A stretch of DNA of 64,000 nt from Kitasatospora sp. MMS16-BH015 (GCF_002943525.1 NZ_CP025394.1:6215001-6279000), one strand, 5' to 3'. Positions 12,585 through 21,733 are shown, counted from the first letter of the stretch. Program-made: numbers and translations. The notes: a model not told the origin generated them from the sequence alone.

Positions 12585-13775
12585 GTGCCCCGGATCAGAC
12601 GCGCCCAGGCGCCCACGGCTCCCAAGGCGAGCTCGCTGTCCCCGGCCCGGCGGGAGCGCGCCATCCTGGCGACCGACCTGCAGGACCTCTCGCTCGCCCG
12701 CAGGGCCGCCCCGGCGGTGCTGTCGATCATCGCCGTCACCCTGGCGGACCTGGTCTCCGGCCAGGACCGCTACCTCGCACCGCTGATGGTCGTGGTGCCC
12801 TCGATCGCCGCGCTGACGCTGCGCCCGCTCGAGCTGCTGCTGGTCTGCTTCGCCGGCTTCCTCTCGCTGCTCGGCCTCTCGCACTACGACCGGATGGACA
12901 ACCTGCACGACGGCCGCTTCCTGTTCGGCGCGCTGCTCAGCTACGGCGCGCTGACCCTGGTGAGCGCCTGGGTGGCCCGGCTGCGGATGCGGCGGGCGGC
13001 GGAGTTCGCCGCCGTCAGCTCGGTGGCCGAGGCCGCCCAGCGGGCACTGCTCAGCAGCCCCGGGCCGACGGTCGGGCCGCTGCGGCTCGCGGTGCGGTAC
13101 GTGTCGGCGGCCGACGCGGCCCGGATCGGCGGTGACCTGTACTCGGTGCTCGACACCCCGCACGGCACCCGGGCGCTGGTCGGCGACGTCCGGGGCAAGG
13201 GGCTGGGGGCGGTGCAGACGGCGGCCGTGGTGCTGGGCGCCTTCCGGGAGGCCGCGTACGACGAGAACGGGCTGTTGCGGGTCGCCGAGCGGATCGAGGC
13301 CAGCGTGGAGCGGCACGTGCCGGACGGGGAGTTCACCACGGCGCTGTTCGCGGAGTTCGGCGCGGCGGGTGCGAGCGTGGAGCTGCTGCACTACGGGCAC
13401 GTGCCGCCGATGCTGGTGAGCCGGGAGGGCACCGTCACCGTGCTGGAGGCCCCGGACCCGTGGGTGCCGCTCGGGCTCGGCAGGCTCGCCAGCGGGCGGC
13501 CGGCGAGCCTGGCCCAGCCGTTCGGGCCGCAGGACGTGCTGGTGCTCTGCACCGACGGCGTGGTCGAGGCGCGGCACCACCACTCCGGCGAGTTCTACCC
13601 GCTGGCGGAGCGGGCGGGCGTCCTGGTCCGGGGCGCCGCCCGCTCCGCGGCCGAGCTGGAGGCGGCGGTCGGGCGGCTCTTCTCGGACCTGTTGGTGCAC
13701 ACCGGCGGGGAGCTCGGCGACGATGCCCTGCTGCTGCTCATCACCTGGGACGGGCGGGACTGGGCCAGGCCCTGA
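12585..13775 (+). CDS. Membrane-anchored PP2C-type (SpoIIE-like) serine phosphatase
   Basis: A 396-residue protein. The N-terminal part (about 40-135) has three to four hydrophobic segments, followed by a linker and a C-terminal SpoIIE/RsbU-type phosphatase domain (about 165-390). Metal-binding aspartates are visible in RIGGDLYSV, ALVGDVRGKG and VLCTDGVVEAR. Proteins of this class in streptomycetes dephosphorylate anti-sigma factor antagonists. No sigma factor, anti-sigma or antagonist gene is nearby, so its partner is unknown. The gene is divergent from copZ and convergent to dhaL. The GTG start is supported only by the -10-like hexamer. Confidence 0.88.
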   Translation: MPRIRRAQAPTAPKASSLSPARRERAILATDLQDLSLARRAAPAVLSIIAVTLADLVSGQDRYLAPLMVVVPSIAALTLRPLELLLVCFAGFLSLLGLSHYDRMDNLHDGRFLFGALLSYGALTLVSAWVARLRMRRAAEFAAVSSVAEAAQRALLSSPGPTVGPLRLAVRYVSAADAARIGGDLYSVLDTPHGTRALVGDVRGKGLGAVQTAAVVLGAFREAAYDENGLLRVAERIEASVERHVPDGEFTTALFAEFGAAGASVELLHYGHVPPMLVSREGTVTVLEAPDPWVPLGLGRLASGRPASLAQPFGPQDVLVLCTDGVVEARHHHSGEFYPLAERAGVLVRGAARSAAELEAAVGRLFSDLLVHTGGELGDDALLLLITWDGRDWARP

Positions 13776-13794
13776 GACTTCTCCCGGGCCGGCG

Positions 13795-14409
13795 TCAGGT
13801 GGCTGCCTCGGCGAGGCAGCGGAAGAGCAGGGCGGTGGAGGTGGCGCCCGGGTCCTGGTGGCCGATGCTGCGGGGGCCGAGGTAGGAGGCGCGGCCCTTG
13901 CGGGCCTGGAGCGGGGTGGTGGCCTCGGCGCCGTGGGCGGCGGCTTCGGCGGCGGCCTTCGCGGCGGTGGCGAAGGGGTCGGCCTGGTGGGCGGCGAAGG
14001 CGGTGGCGGCGGGTGACCAGGCGTCGATCAGGGTCTTGTCGCCCTCGGTGGCGCCGCCGAGCCCGCGGACGGCCTCCAGGGCCTCGGTGAGGGCGGCGGC
14101 GAACTCGGCCGGGGTGGCGTGCTCCCCGGGGAGGGCCTTGCCCATGGCGCGGAAGGCGGAGCCGTAGAGCGGGCCGGAGGCGCCGCCCACCCTGGAGATC
14201 AGGGTGGTGCCGGTCTTGGTGAGGACGGCGCCGACCGAGGCGGGGGCGAGGGCGTCCAGGGCCGGCAGCACGGCGGCGAAGCCGCGGGCGAGGTTGCTGC
14301 CGTGGTCGCCGTCGCCGATCGCGGAGTCCAGCTCGGTGAGGCGGGCCTGCTCGCGCTCGACGGCGGCGGCCGTGGCGCGGATCCAAGCGAGGGCGAGGGG
14401 GATGTCCAT
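13795..14409 (-). CDS. dhaL: Dihydroxyacetone kinase subunit DhaL (ADP-binding)
   Basis: The nucleotide-binding subunit of PTS-type dihydroxyacetone kinase, about 204 residues. The Mg-ADP-binding signature AIGDGDHGSN is at about residues 30-39, and the TTLISRVGGASGPLYG block near 78-93 is also typical. DhaL holds a tightly bound ADP that is phosphorylated by DhaM and passes phosphate to dihydroxyacetone on DhaK. I start at ATG 14409; a TTG at 14436 is possible. It lies 55 nt downstream of dhaK in the same direction and ends 19 nt from the convergent phosphatase gene. Confidence 0.93.
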   Translation of the reverse strand: MDIPLALAWIRATAAAVEREQARLTELDSAIGDGDHGSNLARGFAAVLPALDALAPASVGAVLTKTGTTLISRVGGASGPLYGSAFRAMGKALPGEHATPAEFAAALTEALEAVRGLGGATEGDKTLIDAWSPAATAFAAHQADPFATAAKAAAEAAAHGAEATTPLQARKGRASYLGPRSIGHQDPGATSTALLFRCLAEAAT

Positions 14410-14464
14410 GGGGTGTCCGTTCGGGGTCGGCGGCAAGGCGTCCGGGAGGTCGAGCGCCCCGGGG

Positions 14465-15460
14465 TCAGGACCAGCGGAGGGCGGGGGTGGCCACGGGGGC
14501 GTCCCAGAGGTCGAGCAGCTCGGGGTCGGCCTTGGTGAGGGTGAGCGAGAAGCCGGCCATGTCGAGGCTGGTGACGTAGTTGCCGACCAGGTTGCGGGCG
14601 ATGGTGATGCCGCGTTCGGCGAGCCGGGCGGCGACCTCGCCGTACACCAGGTACAGCTCGAGCAGCGGGGTGCCGCCGAGGCCGTTGACCAGGGCGATCA
14701 CCTGGTCGCCGGCGGTCAGGTGGTGGTCGGCCAGCACGGTCTCGACCACCTCGGCGGCGAGCTCGCGGGCCGGGCGCAGCCGCTCGCGGCGCCGGCCCGG
14801 CTCGCCGTGGATGCCGACGCCGACCTCGATCTCGTCCTCGGGGAGGTCGAAGCCGGGCCGGCCTGCGGCGGGCACCGTGGCGGCGGTCAGCGCGATCGCG
14901 AAGGAGCGGGAGGCGGCGTTGACCCGCTCGCCGAGGGCGGCCACCTCGGCGAGCTTCGCGCCGCGCTCGGCCAGCGCGCCGACCGCCTTCTCGACCACCA
15001 CGGTGGCGCCGGTGCCGCGCCGGCCGGCGGTGTAGGTGGAGTCCTCCACCGCCACGTCGTCGTCGACCAGGACGGTGCGGGTCTCGATGCCCTCCTCCTC
15101 GGCCAGCTCGGCGGCCAGCCGGAAGTTGAGCACGTCACCGGTGTAGTTCTTGACCACCAGCAGCACCCCGGCCCCGCTGTGCACGGCCTGCGCGGCGGCC
15201 AGCACCTGGTCCGGCACGGGGGAGGTGAACACCTCGCCCGGGCAGGCGGCGTCGAGCATCCCCGGGCCGACGAAGCCGCCGTGCAGCGGCTCGTGGCCCG
15301 AGCCGCCGCCGGAGACCACGGCCACCTTGGTGACCCCGGGCCGGGCCGGGCGGCTGATCACCCGCTGCTCCGCATCGACCGTCAACTCCGGGTGCGCGGC
15401 GGCGAATCCGGCCAGCGCGTCGGCGAGCACGGTCTCCGGGCTGTTGATCAACTTCTTCAC
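14465..15460 (-). CDS. dhaK: Dihydroxyacetone kinase subunit DhaK
   Basis: The substrate-binding subunit, 331 residues. It contains the GGGSGHEPLH loop (51-60) and the catalytic histidine His218 in GVGIHGEPG, which binds dihydroxyacetone covalently as a hemiaminal. GTG 15460 has an AGGAGG ribosome-binding site 6 nt upstream and fits homologue starts (MKKLINSPE), so the longer reading to 15559 is rejected. Together with dhaL and the divergent dhaM it forms a complete PTS-dependent system that converts dihydroxyacetone to its phosphate. HPr and enzyme I must be supplied from elsewhere. Confidence 0.95.
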   Translation of the reverse strand: MKKLINSPETVLADALAGFAAAHPELTVDAEQRVISRPARPGVTKVAVVSGGGSGHEPLHGGFVGPGMLDAACPGEVFTSPVPDQVLAAAQAVHSGAGVLLVVKNYTGDVLNFRLAAELAEEEGIETRTVLVDDDVAVEDSTYTAGRRGTGATVVVEKAVGALAERGAKLAEVAALGERVNAASRSFAIALTAATVPAAGRPGFDLPEDEIEVGVGIHGEPGRRRERLRPARELAAEVVETVLADHHLTAGDQVIALVNGLGGTPLLELYLVYGEVAARLAERGITIARNLVGNYVTSLDMAGFSLTLTKADPELLDLWDAPVATPALRWS

Positions 15461-15578
15461 GGCGGCCTCCTGGGGCGGGTGGTGCGCGGCTCTCCGTGAC
15501 GTTACGGGAGGGGCGGTGGCTCTGCTCGGTGTACGACACGGTTGGTTCGAACGGATCACCGGGAGGGCCGGGCCCGGC

Positions 15579-15584
15579 TAGGGT
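15579..15584 (+). promoter_or_regulatory. -10-like hexamer of dhaM (leaderless)
   Basis: TAGGGT, 6 nt before the ATG at 15591. Confidence 0.4.
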
Positions 15585-15590
15585 CGGGGC

Positions 15591-15983
15591 ATGGACACTC
15601 ACGTCGGTATCGTCCTTGTCTCGCACAGCGCCCTGATGGCCGCCGGGCTGCGCGAGCTGCTGCTCGAACTCGGTTCGGGCGCCGTGCCGGTGGAGCTGGC
15701 CGGGGGCACCGAGGACGGCGGGCTCGGCACCAGCTACGACCTGATCGTGCGGGCGGTGGCGGCGGCCGATGCCGGGGCCGGGGTGGTGGTGCTGCCGGAT
15801 CTGGGCAGTTCGGTGCTGACCGCGCGGACGGCGTTGGAGGACCATGTGGGGCGCCAAGTGGTGCTGGTGGATGCGCCGTTCGTGGAGGGCGCGGTGGCCG
15901 CCGTGGTCACCGCCTCGGCCGGGGCGGCGCTCGCCGAGGTGGTCAGCGCGGCCGAGGGGGCGCGGGACTTCCGCAAGCTCTGA
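15591..15983 (+). CDS. dhaM: Short DhaM: PTS-type phosphoryl donor (EIIA-Man fold only)
   Basis: A 130-residue EIIA-Man-like domain that would pass phosphate from HPr to ADP on DhaL. The phospho-accepting histidine is in GIVLVSHSA (His11). In E. coli DhaM this domain is fused to HPr-like and enzyme I-like domains; here neither is present, so the protein must depend on the general PTS proteins. It is divergent from dhaKL with 130 nt between. That intergenic region contains a TTCGAA palindrome but no operator I can name. Confidence 0.9.
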   Translation: MDTHVGIVLVSHSALMAAGLRELLLELGSGAVPVELAGGTEDGGLGTSYDLIVRAVAAADAGAGVVVLPDLGSSVLTARTALEDHVGRQVVLVDAPFVEGAVAAVVTASAGAALAEVVSAAEGARDFRKL

Positions 15984-16156
15984 GCGGCCCTTGGCGAGGC
16001 ATCGCGGGTCAACTCCCGCTCTCGGTCGGGTAAAAAGCGCGCAGGGCGGCGGGCGTACACGTGCCCGCCACCGGGTGGGCCGGTGGTTGTTCACCGGCCG
16101 CTGGTGGGGTGCCTCTCGCACCGCAGCCCACCAGCCTCCGAACGGGGAGCTCCACC

Positions 16157-17632
16157 GTGTCGATGCGTACCACGTCGAAGTCCGCCCTCTTCTTCGCCGC
16201 CGCGGCCCTGGTCGCCGCCGCAGCCGCCCCCGCCGGGGCCGCCGACCTCGGCGCGCACGCGCACCGGGACCGCCACGTGCTGCTGATCAGCATCGACGGC
16301 CTGCACGCGGGCGACCTCGCCACCTGGACGGCCGAGCACCCCGGCTCGGCGCTGGCGCAGCTGGCCCGCCGCGGCACCACCTACACAAACGCCCGCAGCT
16401 CCGAGCCCTCGGACTCCTTCCCCGGCATCGTCGCGCTGACCACCGGCGGCAGCCCGAAGACCACCGGCGTCTACTACGACGACTCCTACGACCGCACGCT
16501 CTCCCCGGCCGGCTCCGGCTGCAAGACCGTCGGCACCGAGGTGGTCTTCGACGAGTCGGTGGACCGGGACGCCACCAAGCTGGACGCGGGCGGCGGGATC
16601 GACCCGGCCAAGCTGCCGCTGGACCCGAGGAAGGGCTGCACGCCGGTCTACCCGCACTCCTTCCTGCGCACCAACACCGTGTTCGAGGTGGCCCGTTCGG
16701 CCGGTCTGACCACGGCCTGGGCCGACAAGCACCCCGCCTACGACCTGCTCAACGGCCCCTCCGGCCGGGGCGTCGAGGACGCCTTCGACCCGGAGATCGC
16801 GGCCACCGACGGCACCGTCCCCGGCACCATCGCCTACGACGCGCTCAAGGTCGCCGGGGTGCGGAACCAGATCGACGGCCGCGACCACACCGGCAGGAAG
16901 GCGCAGCGGGTGCCCGCCGTCTTCGGCCTCAACTTCCAGGCCGTGAGCGTCGCGCAGAAGACCGCCGGGTACGCGGCCAAGGGCGCCTTCTCGCCCGAGC
17001 TGGGCTCCGCGCTGGCCGCCACCGACGCCGCGATCGGCGGCCTGACGGCCGAGTTGAAGGCGAAGGGCCTGGACCGGCGGACCGAGATCGTGCTCAGCGC
17101 CAAGCACGGACAGTCGCCGGTCGACCGCTCCGAGCGCAAGATCGTGGACAAGAAGCTGCTGGACTCGGTGGTGAACGGCGTGCGGCCGGGCCTGCTGGCC
17201 CAGGGGACGGCCGACGACGTGGCGCTGCTCTGGCTGACCGACGGCGGGCAGGCCCAGGCTGTGGCGGCGGCGCTGCGGGCGCACGCGGCGGAGCTGAACA
17301 TCGACAAGGTGCTCGTCGGCCCGGCGCTGCTGAAGCAGTTCGGCAACCCGGCCAAGGACGCCCGCACCCCGGACGTCATCGTGCTGCCGAAGCCGGGCAC
17401 CATCTACGCCAAGCCCACCGCGACCAAGCTGGCCGAGCACGGCGGCTTCACGGCGGACGACACCCACGTCGCCCTGCTGGTGGCCGGCCCGGGTCGGGAC
17501 GGGGAGCGGGTGACCTCGCGGGTGGAGACCACCCAGGTGGCGCCGACCATCCTGCAGTTCCTCGGGCTGAACCCGCGGGCGCTGGACGCCGTGCGGCTGG
17601 AGGGGACGCGGGTGCTTCCCGACGCTCGATGA
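16157..17632 (+). CDS. Secreted type I phosphodiesterase / alkaline phosphatase superfamily protein
   Basis: 491 residues with a cleavable-looking signal peptide (KSALFFAAAALVAAAAAPAGAA, ending near residue 28). The mature part belongs to the nucleotide pyrophosphatase/phosphodiesterase branch of the alkaline phosphatase superfamily: metal-binding Asp in LLISIDGLH, nucleophile region SSEPSDSFPG followed by TGGSPKTTGVYYDD, the WADKHPAYD block, and a later metal histidine in LSAKHGQSP and AEHGGF. It probably hydrolyses phosphodiester or phosphomonoester bonds outside the cell. The start at GTG 16157 is preceded by GGGGAG; ATG 16163 is equally possible. It is a single-gene unit between dhaM and a repeat element. 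Confidence 0.85.
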   Translation: MSMRTTSKSALFFAAAALVAAAAAPAGAADLGAHAHRDRHVLLISIDGLHAGDLATWTAEHPGSALAQLARRGTTYTNARSSEPSDSFPGIVALTTGGSPKTTGVYYDDSYDRTLSPAGSGCKTVGTEVVFDESVDRDATKLDAGGGIDPAKLPLDPRKGCTPVYPHSFLRTNTVFEVARSAGLTTAWADKHPAYDLLNGPSGRGVEDAFDPEIAATDGTVPGTIAYDALKVAGVRNQIDGRDHTGRKAQRVPAVFGLNFQAVSVAQKTAGYAAKGAFSPELGSALAATDAAIGGLTAELKAKGLDRRTEIVLSAKHGQSPVDRSERKIVDKKLLDSVVNGVRPGLLAQGTADDVALLWLTDGGQAQAVAAALRAHAAELNIDKVLVGPALLKQFGNPAKDARTPDVIVLPKPGTIYAKPTATKLAEHGGFTADDTHVALLVAGPGRDGERVTSRVETTQVAPTILQFLGLNPRALDAVRLEGTRVLPDAR

Positions 17633-17645
17633 GTGGCACTATCCG

Positions 17646-17792
17646 GGGGCGCGGGGAACTGCGCGAGGTCGGGAGAGGCGGAGTAGCGGCCTGGCGCTTG
17701 GAGCCGGTTGCACTGTCAACGGATAGTGCAACCGGTGGTCTGTGTAAGACAGCGTCAGAGTGCATGGTCGGCCGCGCCGTTCCCCGCGCCCC
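17646..17792. repeat. Nested inverted-repeat element, copy 1
   Basis: The outer arm starting at 17646 (GGGGCGCGGGGAACTGCGCG) pairs, with one mismatch, with the arm ending at 17792. Inside is a perfect 11-bp inverted repeat CCGGTTGCACT/AGTGCAACCGG (17704-17714, 17725-17735). The same layout recurs at 51283-51430. The element separates two convergent genes here. The outer motif is abundant between genes of Streptomyces genomes in my recollection; its function is not established. Confidence 0.85.
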
Positions 17793-17803
17793 TGGTGGGA
17801 TGG

Positions 17804-19489
17804 TTACTTGGCGTCCGCGTAGGACTCCACCACCGCCGTGGTGAGGGGGAAACGGACCGGGGTGTCGCCGAAGACCAGGGCGCGGGCCTCCTCGGCCGCC
17901 TCGGCGACGGCGGCGGTGACCTGGTCGGCGAGGTCGAGGGGGGTGTGCACCATGACCTCGTCGTGCTGGAAGAAGACCAGGTGGGGGTGGTCGCCGCCGG
18001 AGCTGAGGCCGGCCAGCCGGCGGCGCAGACCGGCCAGCAGGGCCAGCGCCCAGTCGGCGCCGCTGGCCTGGATGACGAAGTTGCGGGTGAAGCGGCCCCG
18101 GGCCCGGGCCGACCGGGCGCCCGCTTCGGGCTCCTGGTCGGCCGTCAGGTCGAGCCAGTCGGCGGCCGGGGGCGGGCAGGCCCGGCCCAGCCGGGAGTGC
18201 ACCACGCCGCCGTCCTCACCGGTGCGGGCCGCCGCCTCGACGTACCCCATCGCGGCCGGGTACCGGCGGCGCAGGGTGGCGAGCAGCGGGCCGATGTCGC
18301 CGCTGGTCTGGCCGTACATCGCGCCGAGCAGGCCGAGCTTGGCCTTCTCCCGGTCGCCCTGGAAGGCCTGGGCGGCGAGGGCCGCGTAGAGGTCGCCCTC
18401 GGCGGCGGTGCGGGCCAGGCCGGCGTCGCCGGACATGGCGGCCAGCACCCGGGGCTCCAGCTGGGCGGCGTCGGCCACCACCAGGGCCCAACCCGGATCG
18501 GCCACCACGGCGCCGCGCAGCACGCGGGGGATCTGCAGCGCGCCGCCGCCGCGGCTGGCCCAGCGGCCGGAGACCACCCCGCCCACCACGTACTCGGGGC
18601 GGAACCGCCCGCCGTGCACCCAGGCGTCCTGCCAGGCCCAGCCGTGGGCGGCGTGGATCCGGGCGAGCTCCTTGTAGCGGATCACCAGCCGGGCGGCCGG
18701 GTGGTCGACCTTGGCCAGCTCCCAGGAGCGGGTGGAGGTCAGCTGGATGCCCTGGTCGCCGAAGGCGCGCAGCACCTGGGTGTGCGAGTCGAGGTTGAAC
18801 GGGCGCCCGCCGAGGGCCTGCTGGATCTCCACGGCCAGCTCGGCGAGCCGCCGGGGCTGGGTGCCGGGCAGGGGCGGGCGGGGGCCGAGCAGCTCGGTGA
18901 GCAGCCGGTCGTGCCGGTCGGCGCGCCAGGGCAGGCCGTCGTCGGCGATCTCGGTGGCGAGCAGGCCGCCGGCCGATTCGGCGGCCACCAGCAGCCGCAG
19001 CCGCTGCCGGGCGGCCGGGTCGGCCACGGCCTGGAGACGGCGCTGCTGCTCGGCGTGGACGGCCACCACCGCCGCCAGCGCGTCGGTGCCGGGCGGCAGT
19101 TGCAGCCGGTCGGGGGCGAAGAGGCTGTCCTGGGCCTCGGCCGGGCCGGAGTCGGGCAGGTCGGCCGGGACGGGGAGGCCGCGCAGCCGGGCCCAGGCGG
19201 CGCCGAGTGATCTCGGTGCGCCCCAGCGGCCTTCGTGGCCGAGCAGCAGGGCCTCGGTGAGCCGCAGGTCGTGGCAGCGGGCCAGCCGCAGCGGCATCAG
19301 CGGCTGGTAGGCGCTGTCGGCCGCGGCCCAGACCCAGCGCGGCGCCGACTCCGCCTCCACCGCGGCCACCGCCTCGGCCAGCTTGGCCTCCGACCGGGGC
19401 GGCCCGAGCGGGGTGCCGTCCTCCGCGAGCGGCTGGAGGCGGCCGCCGGAGCCGTGCTGATCGGGGACGAGCGCCATCCGTGGTGCCAC
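17804..19489 (-). CDS. Family A DNA polymerase paralogue (bifunctional 3'-5' exonuclease/polymerase type)
   Basis: 561 residues; the C-terminal two thirds match the DNA polymerase I catalytic domain. Motif A reads VVADAAQLEPR in place of the usual DYSQIELR (Asp and Glu kept). The O helix is R-E-K-A-K-x(7)-YG, keeping the Arg and Lys that hold the dNTP phosphates. Motif C is FFQHDEVMVH (His-Asp-Glu near 509-511). The N-terminal third would be the exonuclease-like domain, but I cannot see its acidic motifs clearly. Streptomycetes carry such a paralogue beside the housekeeping polA. GTG 19489 has an AGAGGAGG ribosome-binding site. Its length is well short of the roughly 900 residues of a full PolA. 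Confidence 0.85.
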   Translation of the reverse strand: MAPRMALVPDQHGSGGRLQPLAEDGTPLGPPRSEAKLAEAVAAVEAESAPRWVWAAADSAYQPLMPLRLARCHDLRLTEALLLGHEGRWGAPRSLGAAWARLRGLPVPADLPDSGPAEAQDSLFAPDRLQLPPGTDALAAVVAVHAEQQRRLQAVADPAARQRLRLLVAAESAGGLLATEIADDGLPWRADRHDRLLTELLGPRPPLPGTQPRRLAELAVEIQQALGGRPFNLDSHTQVLRAFGDQGIQLTSTRSWELAKVDHPAARLVIRYKELARIHAAHGWAWQDAWVHGGRFRPEYVVGGVVSGRWASRGGGALQIPRVLRGAVVADPGWALVVADAAQLEPRVLAAMSGDAGLARTAAEGDLYAALAAQAFQGDREKAKLGLLGAMYGQTSGDIGPLLATLRRRYPAAMGYVEAAARTGEDGGVVHSRLGRACPPPAADWLDLTADQEPEAGARSARARGRFTRNFVIQASGADWALALLAGLRRRLAGLSSGGDHPHLVFFQHDEVMVHTPLDLADQVTAAVAEAAEEARALVFGDTPVRFPLTTAVVESYADAK

Positions 19490-19686
19490 GACGGGCCTCC
19501 TCTCGGTGCTGTGCTGAATTGCGGGGCTCTGCTGCTGATCCGGACGTCCGTCCGACCGTAGCGGGTGGGGCTGACAATCCGGGCCGGGCCACGACCAGGG
19601 TGACCTGGCCGGACGAGGGGAGGGGAGGGCGTGGCGCGGGCCTATCGGGGGCGGTAAGTGCTTGGTGCGGCCGGGGCAGCAGGGCC

Positions 19687-19692
19687 TAAGGT
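19687..19692 (+). promoter_or_regulatory. -10-like hexamer of M3 peptidase (leaderless)
   Basis: TAAGGT, 7 nt before the GTG at 19700; a partial -35, TTGGTG, lies 19 nt further up (19662-19667). Confidence 0.45.
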
Positions 19693-19699
19693 CTGCTGC

Positions 19700-21733
19700 G
19701 TGAACGAGAACCCCTTCTTCGAACCCAGTGGCCTGGCCTACCAGCTGCCGCCCTTCGCCGAGATCCGGACCGAGCACTACCTGCCCGCCTTCGAGCGCGG
19801 CATGGCCGAGCAGCTGGCCGAGATCGCCGCCATCACGGCCGAGCAGGCCGAGCCGACCTTCGAGAACACCGTGATCGCCCTGGAGCGCAGCGGCGAGCTG
19901 CTGCTCCGCACCCGGCTGGCCTTCGAGAACCAGGCCGACGCCGACGCCACCCCCGAGCTCCAGGAGCTGCAGGCCGAGCTGAGCCCGCGGTTCGCCGCGC
20001 ACGCCGACGCGATCCTGCTCGACCAGGAGCTGTTCGCCCGGCTGGACGCGCTGCAGGCGCGGAGCGCGGAGCTGGGCCTGGACGCCCAGGACGCCCGGCT
20101 GCTGGAGCGCCACCACGTGCGGTTCGTCCGCGCGGGCGCCCGGCTCGCCGAGGACGAGCGGCAGCGGCTGCGCGAGCTGAACGCCGAACTCGCCTCGCTG
20201 GGCACCGCCTTCCGGCAGAACGTGTTCACCGACACCCGGGCCCGGGCCGTGGTGCTGGACACCGCCGAGGAGCTGGACGGCCTCTGCCCGGACGCGGTGG
20301 CCGCCGCCGCCGAGAACGGCAAGGCGCTCGGGCACGAGGGCAAGTACGTGCTCAGCCTGAAGAACTTCTCCAACCAGACCGAGCTGGCCGCGCTGACCGA
20401 CCGCTCGCTGCGGGAGCGGCTGCTGGAGGCCTCGCTCGGCCGCGCGGTGGAGAGCAACGGCCCGCTGGCGATCAAGCTCGCCGGGCTGCGCGCCGAGCGC
20501 GCCGCGCTGCTCGGCTACCCGAGCTACGCCGCGTACGTGGTGGCCGACGAGACGGCCGGCACCGTGGAGGCCGTGGACGCGATGCTGGCCCGCCTGGTCG
20601 CGCCGGCCGTGGCCAACGCCGAGCGGGAGGCCGCGCAGCTCGCCGAGGCCGCGGCGGAGGACGGCCTCGACGGGATCGCGGCGCACGACTGGGCGTACTA
20701 CTCGGAGAAGGTGCGCCAGCGCGCCTACGAGCTGGACGCCACGGTGCTGCGGCCGTACTTCGAGCTGGAGCGGGTGCTGCGGGACGGCGTCTTCTTCGCC
20801 GCCGGCCTCGCCTACGGGCTGAGCTTCACCGAGCGGCCCGACCTGACGGCCTACCACCCGGACGCCCGGGTCTGGGAGGTGGTCGACGCCGACGGCAGCA
20901 CGCTGGGCCTCTTCCTCGGCGACTTCCACGCCCGGGAGTCCAAGAGCGGCGGCGCCTGGATGAACGAGCTGGTGCAGCAGTCCGAGCTGTACGGCCGCCG
21001 CCCGGTGGTGGTCAACAACCTCAACATCGCCAAGCCCGCGCCCGGCGAGCCGGTGCTGCTGACCTGGGACGAGGTGCGCACCCTCTTCCACGAGTTCGGG
21101 CACGCGCTGCACGGGCTCTTCTCGGCGGTGCGCTACCCGCTGTTCGCCGGCACCGAGGTGCCGCGCGACTTCGTGGAGTTCCCCTCCCAGGTCAACGAGA
21201 TGTGGATGACCTGGCCCGAGGTGCTGGCCAACTACGCCCGCCACCACGAGACCGGCGAGCCGCTGCCCGCCGAGCTGGTGGAGCGGATGGCCGCCGCCGA
21301 GAACTTCGGCCAGGGCTTCCGGACGGTGGAGTACCTGGCGGCCGCGCTGCTCGACTGGGCCTGGCACCGGGTGCCGGTGGGCACCGAGATCGCCGACGCC
21401 GAGGAGTTCGAGGCCGCCGCGCTGAAGGCCGCCGGGCTGGCGGTGGCGGCGATCCCGCCGCGGTACCGGACCACCTACTTCGGCCACGTGTTCTCCGGCG
21501 ACGGCTACAGCGCCGGGTACTACGCCTACATCTGGTCCGAGGTGCTGGACGCCGACACCGCCCAGTGGTTCCGCACCAACGGCCGCCCGGTCCGCGAGAG
21601 CGGCCAGGCCTTCCGCGACGGCCTGCTCTCCCGGGGCGGCAGCCGGCCCGCGCTGGACTGCTTCCGGGACGTGCTCGGCCGCGACCCGCAGATCGAGCCG
21701 CTGCTCGACCGCCGGGGCCTCAACGCGGCCTGA
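19700..21733 (+). CDS. M3 family metallopeptidase (peptidyl-dipeptidase Dcp / oligopeptidase A type)
   Basis: A 677-residue cytosolic zinc peptidase that trims short peptides. The zinc site FHEFGHALHG has His464, Glu465 and His468; the downstream Glu ligand lies in the EFPSQVNEMW segment. The length fits Dcp and oligopeptidase A. The N-terminal sequence starting NENPFFEPS, then a long helical region (about 30-300), is characteristic. Start GTG 19700 lacks a Shine-Dalgarno but has a TAAGGT box 7 nt upstream. It is divergent from the polymerase gene. The last codons and stop are repeated in the following 31 nt. Confidence 0.92.
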   Translation: MNENPFFEPSGLAYQLPPFAEIRTEHYLPAFERGMAEQLAEIAAITAEQAEPTFENTVIALERSGELLLRTRLAFENQADADATPELQELQAELSPRFAAHADAILLDQELFARLDALQARSAELGLDAQDARLLERHHVRFVRAGARLAEDERQRLRELNAELASLGTAFRQNVFTDTRARAVVLDTAEELDGLCPDAVAAAAENGKALGHEGKYVLSLKNFSNQTELAALTDRSLRERLLEASLGRAVESNGPLAIKLAGLRAERAALLGYPSYAAYVVADETAGTVEAVDAMLARLVAPAVANAEREAAQLAEAAAEDGLDGIAAHDWAYYSEKVRQRAYELDATVLRPYFELERVLRDGVFFAAGLAYGLSFTERPDLTAYHPDARVWEVVDADGSTLGLFLGDFHARESKSGGAWMNELVQQSELYGRRPVVVNNLNIAKPAPGEPVLLTWDEVRTLFHEFGHALHGLFSAVRYPLFAGTEVPRDFVEFPSQVNEMWMTWPEVLANYARHHETGEPLPAELVERMAAAENFGQGFRTVEYLAAALLDWAWHRVPVGTEIADAEEFEAAALKAAGLAVAAIPPRYRTTYFGHVFSGDGYSAGYYAYIWSEVLDADTAQWFRTNGRPVRESGQAFRDGLLSRGGSRPALDCFRDVLGRDPQIEPLLDRRGLNAA

